A stretch of DNA of 64,000 bases from CALDTK01 sp045110575 (lineage in GTDB: Bacteria; Bacteroidota; Bacteroidia; Chitinophagales; Saprospiraceae): NCBI GenBank assembly GCA_045110575.1, contig JBGCGF010000020.1, positions 28,328-92,327 on the forward strand, given 5' to 3'. Below are positions 18,601 to 26,984 of this stretch, in pieces. The first letter of the stretch is position 1. Every line of letters begins with the position of its first letter. Below the pieces are notes generated by a model. It worked only from the letters and a program-made list of their open reading frames with translations, was not told the origin of the DNA and ran no database searches. A program made the position numbers and the translations under genes.

Positions 18601-18934
18601 TGGCCTAGCTGATCACAACGGAAAGCACTACACGCAATCTAGAAATCAGTTGGACGCACAAATCCAAGATGCATTTTACACAGCGCTAAGGAACATGACC
18701 GTAGGTTATACCCTTGATCCAGAGAAGGTTGACCGTATCGGTTTGAGCTCTCTACGTATTTATGTCGCTGCGACCAACCTATTGTACTTAATGAGTGATG
18801 ATTACACTTCACTCAACCCTGAAGGTGTAAACACTTCAAATGGTGGCTACCTCGGACCGACCACTTACGGAGTACAGGTGGGTGCAAGCCCAGTTGTAAG
18901 AAGTTTCTCTCTAGGACTCAACGTAAACTTTTAA
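15644..18934 (+). CDS. SusC/RagA-family TonB-linked outer-membrane receptor
   Basis: The product is 1096 residues from a GTG at 15644; a second GTG at 15704 gives a tighter signal peptide (KNRFLLIAVALLLMPAFIFAQ). In order come a carboxypeptidase-D-regulatory-like domain at about residues 45-120 (ISGTVTDEAEALIGVSVFVKG), the motif MDEVVVVGYGTRKK, a plug domain at about 125-250 (VDDALAGKLSGVLIQ, IESLEVLKDAASSAIYGSRGANGVILVTTK) and a long TonB-dependent barrel. It imports oligosaccharides across the outer membrane together with its SusD lid, encoded 2 bases downstream. The context of lyase, DEH-processing enzymes and uronate transporter points to alginate oligomers as cargo. Confidence 0.93.
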   Translation: MKTLLHLNRIRHCSGTQKRSVKNRFLLIAVALLLMPAFIFAQANQISGTVTDEAEALIGVSVFVKGTTNGTITDFNGAYAISASPADTLVFSYIGYLTKEVAVGTRTTISEQLMTNTTTMDEVVVVGYGTRKKSHNTGAIASIGGSEIAGVQAARVDDALAGKLSGVLIQNQDGSPGADPKIQIRAAASISGASNPLIVVNGFPISGSLATVNPSDIESLEVLKDAASSAIYGSRGANGVILVTTKSGKSGKPTISYNAYVSTSNRYVNDVDQLKTAGEWADELEAGIASGAYDVSEVDPALVDYRLTANRNSPDVVAVEDWLFRTGTSTSHDFGISGGSDDVKYYASVGYLNTEGIVITQGFERYNARLNVDAKLGERFETGLSFNGFMSDRDIVGHDMRDLLRAYSVHPIYHTEASIAFVQDLDAKRQALSDAGVTSTGGDGTRMDDTFDQGYRGGDAPFNNSIYTLEPGMTAQDWHYGRNQNGIGGSGDAGPATKLDNTESYEKTFFGNLTSYLQYKIADGLKLRTVLGGDLNDTQNFFSRELEFDSRARTNQTRLNQTDLKRSSVLSETTLNYSKVLGSHDISAVAGVEFQNFYRNGIALSGTNVPYGQPLNFALLDPADVSITERNETIARRSVFGRINYAYDNRYLASVSIRRDGDSRFGANNKFQTFPAVSLGWNLHNESFYNSDLLTDVKLRFSAGSLGTTSFLGAYNSLSLLNPQATIFGTGFLIPSDVANPDLTWQTNTETNYGINLGFLQNRFTASVDYYTSDIEDILINQSVSEVLGTTSIALNSGDVTSSGIELELGAAIINRPGLRWNVNANMSTVNTEITDLGGLEELPQVIFGQSGRGPVFRNYVGGEIGEMWGLETDGMVETSFMVDPTRNIGLSSSEYYVVDQQSPGEEGFGEIDNTRTVAEGGDLVKVGQNTPDFYWGLSTQVAFKDFDVSLQFQGAQGGDVFNIDEIYWRSEFGGRLRSSFDADGDGLADHNGKHYTQSRNQLDAQIQDAFYTALRNMTVGYTLDPEKVDRIGLSSLRIYVAATNLLYLMSDDYTSLNPEGVNTSNGGYLGPTTYGVQVGASPVVRSFSLGLNVNF

Positions 18935-18936
18935 TC

Positions 18937-20271
18937 ATGAACAGAATTAACCTACTTTTTGTAATTCTTCTTTCACCGATGTTTCTATTAACGTCGTGTG
19001 ATAATGATTTGGACCAGTCTCCACCTAACCTCGCTAGCTCTAGCTCTTTGACAGACTACGGAGGCGTATTGAATGGAGCATACTTCTATCAACTTGGATC
19101 CGTTACGCCAATGGCAGTAATGGGAGACTTCAGAGCTGATAATGCTTTGATGTTGGAGCCACCCTACACTGAATTTGACGTGTTCGGGGCCAACCTAACG
19201 GCTATGGAGGATCAATACTTTGGTCCTTTTTACACTGCTCTTTACAAGTCGATACTTAGTTCGAATCTTGTCATTGAGAACTCAGAAAATGCTTCTGAGG
19301 TTGGTGAAGCTCGTTTCCTAAGAGCTTTGTCTTACTTCAAGCTTGTACGTGTATTTGGTGCTGTTCCTGTGAATTTAGCAGGTACTCCAAGCCTTAGCGA
19401 TCAATCGATCCTAGTAAGAAAGCCAGCTGCAGAGGTGTATAGCAGTGTGATCATTCCTGATCTAGAAGCTGCTATTTCAGCTCTTGATAATTCAGGACTT
19501 TCAAACGGGCGAGCATCAATGCTTGCTGCTCAGGCATTGCTTGGTAAAGTATATGTTCAACTGAATGACTTCAGCAGTGCAGCAGCGCCATTAGCTGCGG
19601 TTATAAATGGAGCCGCGGCAGCAGGTGTTAGCCTTCAAGCTAACTACGCTGACATTTTCGGTGTAGATAATGACCTGAATTCAGAAGTCATTTTTGCAAC
19701 TCAAGTATCAGGTTCTATTGTTGACGAGTACGGATTTTCCGAATTCTGGTCTTGGTATGGTGGTCTAGATACAAAATCGCTACAGCCATTGGATCCAGAC
19801 TTAATTGCTGCTTTTGGAGGAGCTACTTCAACGGATTTAAGGTTCACTGTAGTAATTGACACATCAACATTTTCTTCATCTGCAAAGTACCCTCAGACTG
19901 GTGGTCCAGACCATGACTGGATTGAAATGAGGTTAGGAGATGTTGTGCTGCTGTATGCTGAGACTTTGAATGAGAATGGTGGTTCTGCAGAAGCTGCACT
20001 CGATCTTCTTGATCCAATCCGTACCAGAGCAGGTCTAGCACCGCTTGATCACATTGTGCTCAATACTCAGGCTTTGGTTAGAGATGCAATTCATGCAGAA
20101 AGAAGACTAGAGCTTGCCTTTGAAGGTCAGCGTTGGTTTGATTTGGTGAGAACTGGAACAGTTGACGCAGAAATGGGTCAAGCTGTGAATAGTAACTACC
20201 ACGTTTTCCCTATTCCTATCTCTGAGGTACTTGCAAGCTTTGGTGAGATCACTCAAAACGCTGGCTACTAA
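18937..20271 (+). CDS. SusD/RagB-family glycan-binding lipoprotein
   Basis: The 444-residue product has a lipoprotein signal peptide (LLFVILLSPMFLLTSC, lipid on Cys20). TPR-type helices and the SusD motifs EARFLRALSYFKLVRVFG, LLYAETLNENGG and the C-terminal AIHAERRLELAFEGQRWFDL are clear. It is shorter than most SusDs (about 500 residues), like several alginate-locus SusDs. It sits immediately behind susC, and the pair should form the substrate-capturing and importing complex at the cell surface. Confidence 0.92.
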   Translation: MNRINLLFVILLSPMFLLTSCDNDLDQSPPNLASSSSLTDYGGVLNGAYFYQLGSVTPMAVMGDFRADNALMLEPPYTEFDVFGANLTAMEDQYFGPFYTALYKSILSSNLVIENSENASEVGEARFLRALSYFKLVRVFGAVPVNLAGTPSLSDQSILVRKPAAEVYSSVIIPDLEAAISALDNSGLSNGRASMLAAQALLGKVYVQLNDFSSAAAPLAAVINGAAAAGVSLQANYADIFGVDNDLNSEVIFATQVSGSIVDEYGFSEFWSWYGGLDTKSLQPLDPDLIAAFGGATSTDLRFTVVIDTSTFSSSAKYPQTGGPDHDWIEMRLGDVVLLYAETLNENGGSAEAALDLLDPIRTRAGLAPLDHIVLNTQALVRDAIHAERRLELAFEGQRWFDLVRTGTVDAEMGQAVNSNYHVFPIPISEVLASFGEITQNAGY

Positions 20272-20958
20272 TTCGTAGTACTTGCTTTTGAAACCTTAGA
20301 CCGTATGATCTACTCCTCATTGGAAAAGATCAATACTTGTTGCAAATCCGCAACATCGAGTAGTTTAACTACTCTTCTCGTAATTTTCTCCTTCCGATTT
20401 TTCGGAAGGAGATCATTATGAGTTAAAGAATACTAACCCAGAGGCCTGGGTTCAAAATTGAAATTGTTTTAGTGAGTTTTGAGTCTCAACTAACTAATTG
20501 ATGAAGGTGAGGCGCTGTCTACGGAAAGTGTCCTCACCCTTCTTTTCGGAGAAGTGATTAGACCGCATCAACCTTAACGTACCAGCCCTTGTACACATCG
20601 GCTAGTGTCCCCTTTCAATCTTCTACCGAGAACGATATTACGCTCGTGCAATCGTCCTAATTACCATCTTGAATTTACCTGTGCACCTTCTTCTCACCTA
20701 TTCTATATCTTCGTGGGCCATCTGGCTTTCTGCTATATTTCTATATGCGGTATCAAGCTCTTTTCAATCATCAGAGCTTACTTCAACAGTTAAAGACATC
20801 AAGTCTTTCCTAAAAAAAATCTACGAGGCTCACCTCGGACATACCTCAACAATTCAAAATAGAATGTTCGTGGTTGCCGAGTACACCTTCAAAAGAAACG
20901 ACTTCACGAAGTCAGTAGCGCTTGTTTCAAATAGTAACACCTACAAAATCATCAACGA
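20272..20958 (+). other. Gene-free 687-base spacer with hairpins
   Basis: No convincing gene is present. A perfect 11-base hairpin, TCTCCTTCCGA-TTTT-TCGGAAGGAGA, lies at 20387-20412. AACCCAG-N4-CTGGGTT follows near 20435-20452, and GACTTC-AC-GAAGTC near 20900. None is followed by a clear T-run, so they may be attenuation or mRNA-processing sites separating the highly expressed susCD message from the enzyme genes. Confidence 0.5.
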
Positions 20959-23214
20959 ATGAATAGGTTTCTATTAATCGGCGCATTCATCCTTCTGTCG
21001 GGGGTTTTGGCGAAAGCACAAGAACACTCCTCATTGAGTGTCCCTTCCAGTGTCGTCAAAGCTGTGCAAACAGGAACTAACGTTCCTCCAATCTTCCAGC
21101 AAACGCTAAATGCTACTCAACTAGCGGTAAAATACTGGATGGATGATGGGATTCTAGTCCCTGTACCTAAAGACATGGCAGGTGGCTACACGCACGAGGT
21201 GCACAAGCGAAACCTCTTGCTCATGCAGCAAGCAGGTTCGCTATATCAGCTAACGGAAGACAAGCAATATTTCACGTTTTTGCGAGAGCTATTCTTGACC
21301 TACGCGGAGAAGTACCCAACTTTTGGAGCACACCCTTCGACGAAGTCTTATGCACCAGGTAAGCTCTTTTGGCAAGCGCTCAATGACGCGAATTGGTTGG
21401 TCTACGGCAGTCAGGCATATGCAAGCATTCGCCCTACCCTATCTGTAGAAGATCGGGGAACTATCGAGAATGACTTTTTGAGGCCTTATGCTGATTACAT
21501 CTCCTTGGAGAGTCCGCAGTTCTTCAACCGAGTACACAACCACAGTACTTGGGGAAATGCAGGCGTCGGAATGCTAGCGATCGCACTTGACGACGATGGT
21601 TTGCTCCAACGAGCGCTATACGGTCTGCCTGCAAGCATCACGACCAAGCTTAAACTCGACAACGACGGTGGAGATATTAAAGCTAGTCCGAACGGAGACG
21701 CAGGATTCTATGCCCAGCTCGATAACGCGTTTTCTCCTGATGGCTACTACAGTGAAGGTCCTTACTACCAGCGTTACGCCATGTTGCCGTTTATCGTTTT
21801 TGCGCAAGCTCTTGAGACACACGATCCTTCTCTTAAAATCTTTGAATATCGCGACGGACTGCTACAAAAGGCAGTTCACGCACTCGTCGGCATGACAGAT
21901 GAAAGCGGTGTATTCTATCCGATCAATGATGCTCAAAAAGGAATGTCAATCCTCTCTCGAGAGTTGATTGCTGCAGTTGATGTAGTCTACTTCTATTGTG
22001 GGCGTGAGCAAACGTTATTGACCACCGCACAGAAGCAAGGGAAAGTCCAACTTGACCAAACAGGCTTCGCGATTGCAAAGGCACTGAATGAACTCGAAGT
22101 ATCTCCTCCCCAGCTTAAAAGTCAGCAATGGTCGGATGGGCGAGATGGCAAAGGAGGAGGAATCGCAACGCTGAGAGGTGTCCCCCACCCTAACGGAAGG
22201 ATAAATGCCCTTTTCAAATTTGGAACGCAAGGCATGGGACACGGTCATTTTGATCGTCTTTCCTATCAGCTATTTGCTGGAGACACTGAAATACTACAAG
22301 ATTACGGAGCGGCTAGATGGGTAAACATCGATCAGAAAGGCGGAGGTCGATACCTCCCCGAAAATCAAACGTGGGCGAAGCAAACCATCGCTCACAACAC
22401 GGTTGTACTTGATCGTAAAAGTCAATTTAACGGAAGTACCAAAAGAGGTGAAGCTCACCCTTCTGAAAGCTACTTCTTCAACCTTGACGAAGGAAACTAT
22501 ACTGCTGTAAGTGCTAAGGATCGAAATGCATATCCAGGAACGGAACTTCATCGTACAGTTGCCTTGCTTCATGAAAAATTGAGCGGACAACCGCTTTGGC
22601 TAGACATCTTTCGAGTGAACAGTAGCGAATCCCATTCTGCAGATCTACCTTTTCATTTTGCTTCTCAGCTTATGACAAGTTCTGCTGAGTTAACGACAGA
22701 GCTAGATAATCTACAAGCACTGGGGAAAGACGCAGGCTACCAGCATGCATTCCTTGAAGCAGCTGGACAGATTGATAGCTCACACTACAAAGTGTCTTGG
22801 TACAACGAAGGCAAGTTTTTCACGCAAGTGAGTACCGCTGATGCTGGCGATTCCATCGTCTTTGCCCGCATTGGAGCGAATGACCCACAGTTCAATCTTC
22901 GACGTGACGCTTTTCATGTGCTGAGCAAGTCAGCCGCCAAAGAGCATCTCTTTGTGTCTGTCATCTCCGCTCATGGTAAGTATGATCCAGTATCAGAAAT
23001 TTGCAAGAAACCATATGCCGAATTGATCCAACCACAAGTGCTCATCGACAATGCGAAGTACACGGCCGTTACGGTAACCGTTGCAGATAAAGCGAGTTGG
23101 ACCATCATCATTGCAAACCAAAATAACAGCTCAAAGCAACAACATACCCTCGACGTATCTGGACAACCTTATACCTGGACGGGACCGCTCTTAATCAAAC
23201 GAAAGAACTTATGA
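20959..23214 (+). CDS. Oligoalginate lyase, polysaccharide lyase family 17
   Basis: The 751-residue protein has a signal peptide (FLLIGAFILLSGVLAKAQ). An alpha/alpha-toroid lyase domain covers about residues 40-380 and a heparinase II/III-like beta domain about 390-750. Likely catalytic and binding residues are Asn194-His195 (RVHNHSTWGN), the tyrosines of DGYYSEGPYYQRY at 261-273, His428/His430 in MGHGHFDRLSY and Tyr449 in QDYGAARW. PL17 enzymes release unsaturated monomer from alginate oligomer ends; it rearranges to DEH. The signal peptide places the enzyme in the periplasm, behind SusCD. Its stop overlaps the kdgF-like start (ATGA). An iterated 14-mer lies in its signal-peptide region. Confidence 0.9.
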   Translation: MNRFLLIGAFILLSGVLAKAQEHSSLSVPSSVVKAVQTGTNVPPIFQQTLNATQLAVKYWMDDGILVPVPKDMAGGYTHEVHKRNLLLMQQAGSLYQLTEDKQYFTFLRELFLTYAEKYPTFGAHPSTKSYAPGKLFWQALNDANWLVYGSQAYASIRPTLSVEDRGTIENDFLRPYADYISLESPQFFNRVHNHSTWGNAGVGMLAIALDDDGLLQRALYGLPASITTKLKLDNDGGDIKASPNGDAGFYAQLDNAFSPDGYYSEGPYYQRYAMLPFIVFAQALETHDPSLKIFEYRDGLLQKAVHALVGMTDESGVFYPINDAQKGMSILSRELIAAVDVVYFYCGREQTLLTTAQKQGKVQLDQTGFAIAKALNELEVSPPQLKSQQWSDGRDGKGGGIATLRGVPHPNGRINALFKFGTQGMGHGHFDRLSYQLFAGDTEILQDYGAARWVNIDQKGGGRYLPENQTWAKQTIAHNTVVLDRKSQFNGSTKRGEAHPSESYFFNLDEGNYTAVSAKDRNAYPGTELHRTVALLHEKLSGQPLWLDIFRVNSSESHSADLPFHFASQLMTSSAELTTELDNLQALGKDAGYQHAFLEAAGQIDSSHYKVSWYNEGKFFTQVSTADAGDSIVFARIGANDPQFNLRRDAFHVLSKSAAKEHLFVSVISAHGKYDPVSEICKKPYAELIQPQVLIDNAKYTAVTVTVADKASWTIIIANQNNSSKQQHTLDVSGQPYTWTGPLLIKRKNL
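21004..21017 (+). repeat. Iterated 14-mer GTTTTGGCGAAAGC
   Basis: Exact copy in the PL17 signal-peptide region, read as VLAKA. Confidence 0.9.
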
Positions 23215-23579
23215 GTTCACTTAAACCAAGTAAAGAATTCCTGTTCGGAAACGAACTCCCCTGGGAAGAGGTAGGTCCTGGTCTTAGCAGACAAATCATG
23301 GGTTTTGACGACAAAATCATGCTTGTCAAAGTACGCTTTGGTGTAGGTGCCATCGGCCAACTTCACGAACACATGCACTCTCAAGTAACCTATGTAGAGT
23401 CGGGTGAATTTGAAATGACCATCGGCGACAACGTTCGCACGCTAAAAGCTGGCGATTCGTTTTACATCCCGCCTCATGTCATGCACGGATGCGTTTGCAC
23501 GAAAAGCGGCGTATTACTCGACGTTTTTAGCCCTCACCGTGAGGACTTTATTCCTTCTGTCACCCCAGCAAGTTTCTAG
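23211..23579 (+). CDS. kdgF: KdgF-like cupin (unsaturated uronate ring-opening)
   Basis: The 122-residue single-domain cupin has the first cupin motif HEHMHSQVTYVESGEFE (His52, His54, His56, Gln58, Glu66) and the second GDSFYIPPHVMHG (His89/His92), the metal ligand set expected for KdgF. KdgF proteins speed the conversion of the unsaturated uronate monomer to its linear 4-deoxy-5-keto form. It overlaps the PL17 gene by 4 bases, which couples lyase and monomer processing. Confidence 0.88.
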   Translation: MSSLKPSKEFLFGNELPWEEVGPGLSRQIMGFDDKIMLVKVRFGVGAIGQLHEHMHSQVTYVESGEFEMTIGDNVRTLKAGDSFYIPPHVMHGCVCTKSGVLLDVFSPHREDFIPSVTPASF

Positions 23580-23582
23580 CTT

Positions 23583-24890
23583 ATGAAAGTTAAAGGATTA
23601 AGATGGTGGGTCATCGCATTGGTGTGTCTCGCAACAGTCATCAACTACATAGATCGTCAATCTCTAAACGTCTTATGGCCAGAGATTGCGGAAGAACTAT
23701 ACCCCGACAAGAATCAAGATGAGCGTAAAGAGATATTCTCTTATATCTCTGTCGTATTTGTATTTGCTTACGCATTTGGACAGGCCATTTTCGGAAAAAT
23801 ATTTGATTGGGTCGGAACACGAATAGGCTTTGCGCTTTCGATTGGTTTTTGGTCAATTGCTACAGCCTTGCACGCCTTAGCCAGAGGCTTGGGAACATTC
23901 GTGCTCTTCCGAGGTATTCTCGGAGTCGCCGAAGCGGGTGCTTGGCCAGGAGCGGCGAAAGTCAATGCGGAATGGTTTTCAATCAAAGAACGCGCACTAG
24001 CACAAGGAATTTTTAATTCCGGGGCAGCTATAGGTGGAATTATCTCAATTCCACTAATTGCTTTTCTATCTATTCATTTCTCTTGGCAAGTCATCTTCAT
24101 CCTTGTTGGTGCAATAGGATTGCTTTGGTTAATACCATGGTTAGCACTTGTAAAAGGCAATCCAGCGACTCACAACTGGCTCACAGATGAAGAGCGCAAA
24201 TATATCCTCGACGGACAAAAGGAAAATCCAGAAGCGCTTAGTGATGATCCAGATGAATACGTACCTACAACGGGTCAAATTCTAGGGCATAAACAAAGTT
24301 GGGGCGTAATTTTATCCTCGGCAGCAATAGACCCTATCTGGTGGTTATTTGTTTTTTGGATTCCTATCTACCTATCTGAGGTATACGGAATGGACGTCAA
24401 GCAAATCGGTCTTTATGGATGGGTACCTTATGTAGGTGCCATGTTCGGAGCTTGGTTTGGTGGTCTTCTAGCTCAAAATCGACTCAAAGCAGGATCAAGT
24501 GTCAATGCCACGCGCAAATTGACGATTACATTGGGTTGCGCCATCATGCTGCCCGCTTTGTTGGCGATGTCAAATCCTGGTGGACCTACGACAGCAGTGC
24601 TACTGATGGCTGTAATTCTTTTCGGATTCCAAACAGCTATTGGGAATGTTCAAACCTTACCTAGCGATTTCTTTGGTGGTAAAAGTGTTGGCACCCTAGC
24701 AGGATTCTCCGGAACGGCTGCTAAACTCGCTGCTGCTGGACTTACCTATCTCGTCCCTTGGTTAACTGCAGGAGGCAATTACTCTCCAGTATTCTTCATT
24801 GGTGCTGGACTCGCAATTTTTGCTGCAGTCATCATTTGGGTGCTCTGTCCTAGCATAGAGCGGCTTTCGCCAAAACCCATAAGTAGGTAA
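23583..24890 (+). CDS. MFS transporter, hexuronate (ExuT-like) family
   Basis: The 435-residue protein has about 12 hydrophobic segments and MFS signatures of the anion:cation symporter/ExuT group: INYIDRQSLNVLWPEI at the first helix, FGKIFDWVGTRIGFALSIGFW in loop 2-3, and LFRGILGVAEAGAWPGAAKVNAEWF. It begins 3 bases after kdgF. The expected cargo is the DEH monomer (or another alginate product) crossing the inner membrane; this is inferred from the locus. One exact copy of the iterated 14-mer lies near its 3' end (24863-24876). Confidence 0.88.
   Translation: MKVKGLRWWVIALVCLATVINYIDRQSLNVLWPEIAEELYPDKNQDERKEIFSYISVVFVFAYAFGQAIFGKIFDWVGTRIGFALSIGFWSIATALHALARGLGTFVLFRGILGVAEAGAWPGAAKVNAEWFSIKERALAQGIFNSGAAIGGIISIPLIAFLSIHFSWQVIFILVGAIGLLWLIPWLALVKGNPATHNWLTDEERKYILDGQKENPEALSDDPDEYVPTTGQILGHKQSWGVILSSAAIDPIWWLFVFWIPIYLSEVYGMDVKQIGLYGWVPYVGAMFGAWFGGLLAQNRLKAGSSVNATRKLTITLGCAIMLPALLAMSNPGGPTTAVLLMAVILFGFQTAIGNVQTLPSDFFGGKSVGTLAGFSGTAAKLAAAGLTYLVPWLTAGGNYSPVFFIGAGLAIFAAVIIWVLCPSIERLSPKPISR
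24863..24876 (-). repeat. Iterated 14-mer GTTTTGGCGAAAGC
   Basis: Exact copy near the 3' end of the MFS transporter gene, read on the plus strand as LSPK. Confidence 0.9.
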
Positions 24891-24982
24891 CTGCTTACAC
24901 TTCAATTCTAACAACTCAACTTCTAAACCTTTTCAAAGGAAAACCAACTCTTTTTCACTCGAAATAGGAACGGTGACCCTCT

Positions 24983-25003
24983 TACGTTTTCGTAAAAAAC
25001 GTA
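24983..25003. promoter_or_regulatory. Inverted repeat upstream of the SDR gene
   Basis: TACGTTTT-N5-AAAACGTA is a perfect inverted repeat 21 bases upstream of the SDR start. An overlapping alternative, TTTCGTA-N7-TACGAAA, also exists. It differs from the FadR-like site at 14622, so it may bind a different protein or form an mRNA structure. Confidence 0.4.
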
Positions 25004-25024
25004 CGAAAGCAATATACTCGCAAC

Positions 25025-25777
25025 ATGGATTTAACTGGAAAAGTCGCTATCGTAACCGGTGGCTCACGTGATATCGGACGTTCAATTTCTGTCAAACTCG
25101 CTTCACTTGGAGCGAAAGTCGTCGTCAACTACTTCCGTACCCAATCGGACGCTGATGAAACACTAAAACAAATCAAAGCAGCTGGAGGAGAAGGCATCGC
25201 CGTAAAGGCAGATGTTACTAGCATGGAAAGCTGTCAGAACCTCATCGCTGAGGCAACGAAGGCTTACGGAAACGACATTCACATCCTCGTCAATAACGCA
25301 GGTGGTCTTATTGCTCGCAAGAAGCTTGACGAAATGTCAATCGAATTTTGGGAGCAAATCATGGACCTGAACATGACTTCTGTCTTGCGAATGTTCAAGT
25401 GTACCGTTCCACACATGCCTAAAGGCTCAGCAATCGTAAACCTTGCGTCTCAAGCAGGACGTGATGGCGGCGGCGGCGGAGCTTCTGCTTACGGAGCAAG
25501 TAAAGGTGCACTTATGACCTTCACTCGTGGAATGGCTAAAGAGCTCGGACCTCAAGGTATTCGCGTAAACGCGATTAACCCAGGAATGATTGCTACAGCT
25601 TTCCACGACACATTTACGCCTGATACTGTACGTGAAAAAGTAGCGAACGCTACCCCACTACGTCGTGAAGGAAGTCCTGATGAAGTAGCTGATCTTGTTG
25701 CATACCTAGCAAGCGATCAAGCTTCATTTGTAGCAGGAGCAAACTTTGACATCAACGGAGGCCTAGCCTTTTCATAG
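25025..25777 (+). CDS. SDR-family oxidoreductase, probable DEH reductase
   Basis: The 250-residue protein is a classical short-chain dehydrogenase: nucleotide-binding TGGSRDIG at about 11-18, NNAG, a catalytic Ser in NLASQAGRDG and the YxxxK pair in SAYGASKG, with PG of INPGMIATAF after it. In alginate loci the SDR reduces DEH to 2-keto-3-deoxygluconate (KDG) with NAD(P)H. The next gene is KDG kinase, 23 bases downstream, which supports the assignment. The cofactor preference cannot be told with confidence. Confidence 0.88.
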   Translation: MDLTGKVAIVTGGSRDIGRSISVKLASLGAKVVVNYFRTQSDADETLKQIKAAGGEGIAVKADVTSMESCQNLIAEATKAYGNDIHILVNNAGGLIARKKLDEMSIEFWEQIMDLNMTSVLRMFKCTVPHMPKGSAIVNLASQAGRDGGGGGASAYGASKGALMTFTRGMAKELGPQGIRVNAINPGMIATAFHDTFTPDTVREKVANATPLRREGSPDEVADLVAYLASDQASFVAGANFDINGGLAFS

Positions 25778-25800
25778 CACCTTTTTAAAAGTACTTACGA

Positions 25801-26835
25801 ATGAACGTTGTTACGTTTGGAGAGATCATGCTACGGCTATCTCCTCCTAATCACCTACGCTTTAGTCAAGCGAGTTCTTTCGATGTCATCTATGGTGGAG
25901 GAGAATCCAACGTTGCCGTATCACTGGCAAACTTTGGATTGGATTCCACCTTCGTCTCTCGATTGCCAGAGAATGATCTCGGCGATTGTGCGCGCAATGC
26001 TTTGCGTGCGAGAGGAGTTGACACTTCGAAAATCGTCCGTGGTGGCGATAGACTCGGTATCTACTTTCTTGAAGTAGGTGCTGTCGCAAGAGGTTCCAAA
26101 GTCGTCTATGATCGAGCACATTCAGCAATTGCTGAAATGGGGCCTGGTATGGTCGACTGGGACATGGTCTTCGCTGATGCTGATTGGTTTCACTGGACGG
26201 GGATCACACCTGCAATTTCGCAGGGTGCTGCAGATGCTTGTCTTGAAGCTATTCAAGCTGCAAATCGTCTTGGGGTAACTGTATCTACAGATCTCAACTA
26301 CCGCAAGAACTTGTGGAAGTACGGTAAGGATCCACGTGAAGTCATGCCTGCTCTTGTAGAAGGTTGCGACATCATCCTTGGCAACGAGGAGGACGCAGAA
26401 AAGCACTTTGACATTCACCCGCAAGGAATGGATGTAACCAAAGGCCACGATGTTGAAGCAAGTAGCTACCTTCCGGTGCAACAAGCACTGATGGATCGCT
26501 TCCCACGCTGTAAAAAAGCTGTCGTGACGCTCCGTGGTTCTATATCAGCGAGTCATAATTCATGGGCTGGAACGCTCTATGACGGAAAGACTCAGTATGG
26601 TACTCGTACGTACCAGATTACTGACATCGTTGACCGTGTTGGAGGAGGAGACTCGTTCATGGCGGGACTCATTTATGGGCTACTTACCTACCCTGAAGAC
26701 GATCAGCGTGCCCTTGATTTTGCGGTTGCGGCTTCTTGCCTCAAGCACACCATTTTTGGTGACGCCAACCTTGTCACTGTCGCAGAAGTCGAGAAATTGA
26801 TGGAAGGTGACGGCAGCGGCCGAGTAAGTCGATAA
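25801..26835 (+). CDS. kdgK: 2-keto-3-deoxygluconate kinase (PfkB family)
   Basis: The 344-residue ribokinase-fold sugar kinase has the N-terminal substrate region (FGEIMLRLSPP, GGGESNVAVSLANFG) and the PfkB C-terminal signature DRVGGGDSFMAGLIYG, whose GGGD supplies the anion hole and catalytic aspartate. It phosphorylates KDG to KDPG in the cytoplasm. It lies between the DEH reductase and the KDPG aldolase, the order expected for the pathway. Confidence 0.92.
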   Translation: MNVVTFGEIMLRLSPPNHLRFSQASSFDVIYGGGESNVAVSLANFGLDSTFVSRLPENDLGDCARNALRARGVDTSKIVRGGDRLGIYFLEVGAVARGSKVVYDRAHSAIAEMGPGMVDWDMVFADADWFHWTGITPAISQGAADACLEAIQAANRLGVTVSTDLNYRKNLWKYGKDPREVMPALVEGCDIILGNEEDAEKHFDIHPQGMDVTKGHDVEASSYLPVQQALMDRFPRCKKAVVTLRGSISASHNSWAGTLYDGKTQYGTRTYQITDIVDRVGGGDSFMAGLIYGLLTYPEDDQRALDFAVAASCLKHTIFGDANLVTVAEVEKLMEGDGSGRVSR

Positions 26836-26877
26836 GAGAAGTAGGATTGATGGTGCGATTGGATGTGGTTCAGAGGG

Positions 26878-26908
26878 TTTGGCCTTTACATTTCTGACCA
26901 TAACTTTA
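26878..26908 (+). promoter_or_regulatory. Predicted promoter of the KDPG aldolase gene
   Basis: TTTG at 26878-26881, a 19-base spacer and TAACTTTA at 26901-26908 (7 of 8 to TAnnTTTG) match the Bacteroidota primary promoter, 77 bases before the ATG at 26985. The aldolase can therefore be transcribed separately from kdgK. Confidence 0.55.
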
Positions 26909-26984
26909 AATCAATCTGTCGTCCTACTTCCCTTTTTTTTATCCCAAGTCTCAAATCCCGTATCTCACTTCCCATCCCACGCTA

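Noticed and set aside
20669..20962. 97-codon plus-strand frame with a hydrophobic stretch before the PL17 gene
   Set aside because: It starts with TTG, has unusual composition and no recognisable family; the region is better seen as a spacer. The 4-base overlap with the next ATG kept it in view but is not enough.
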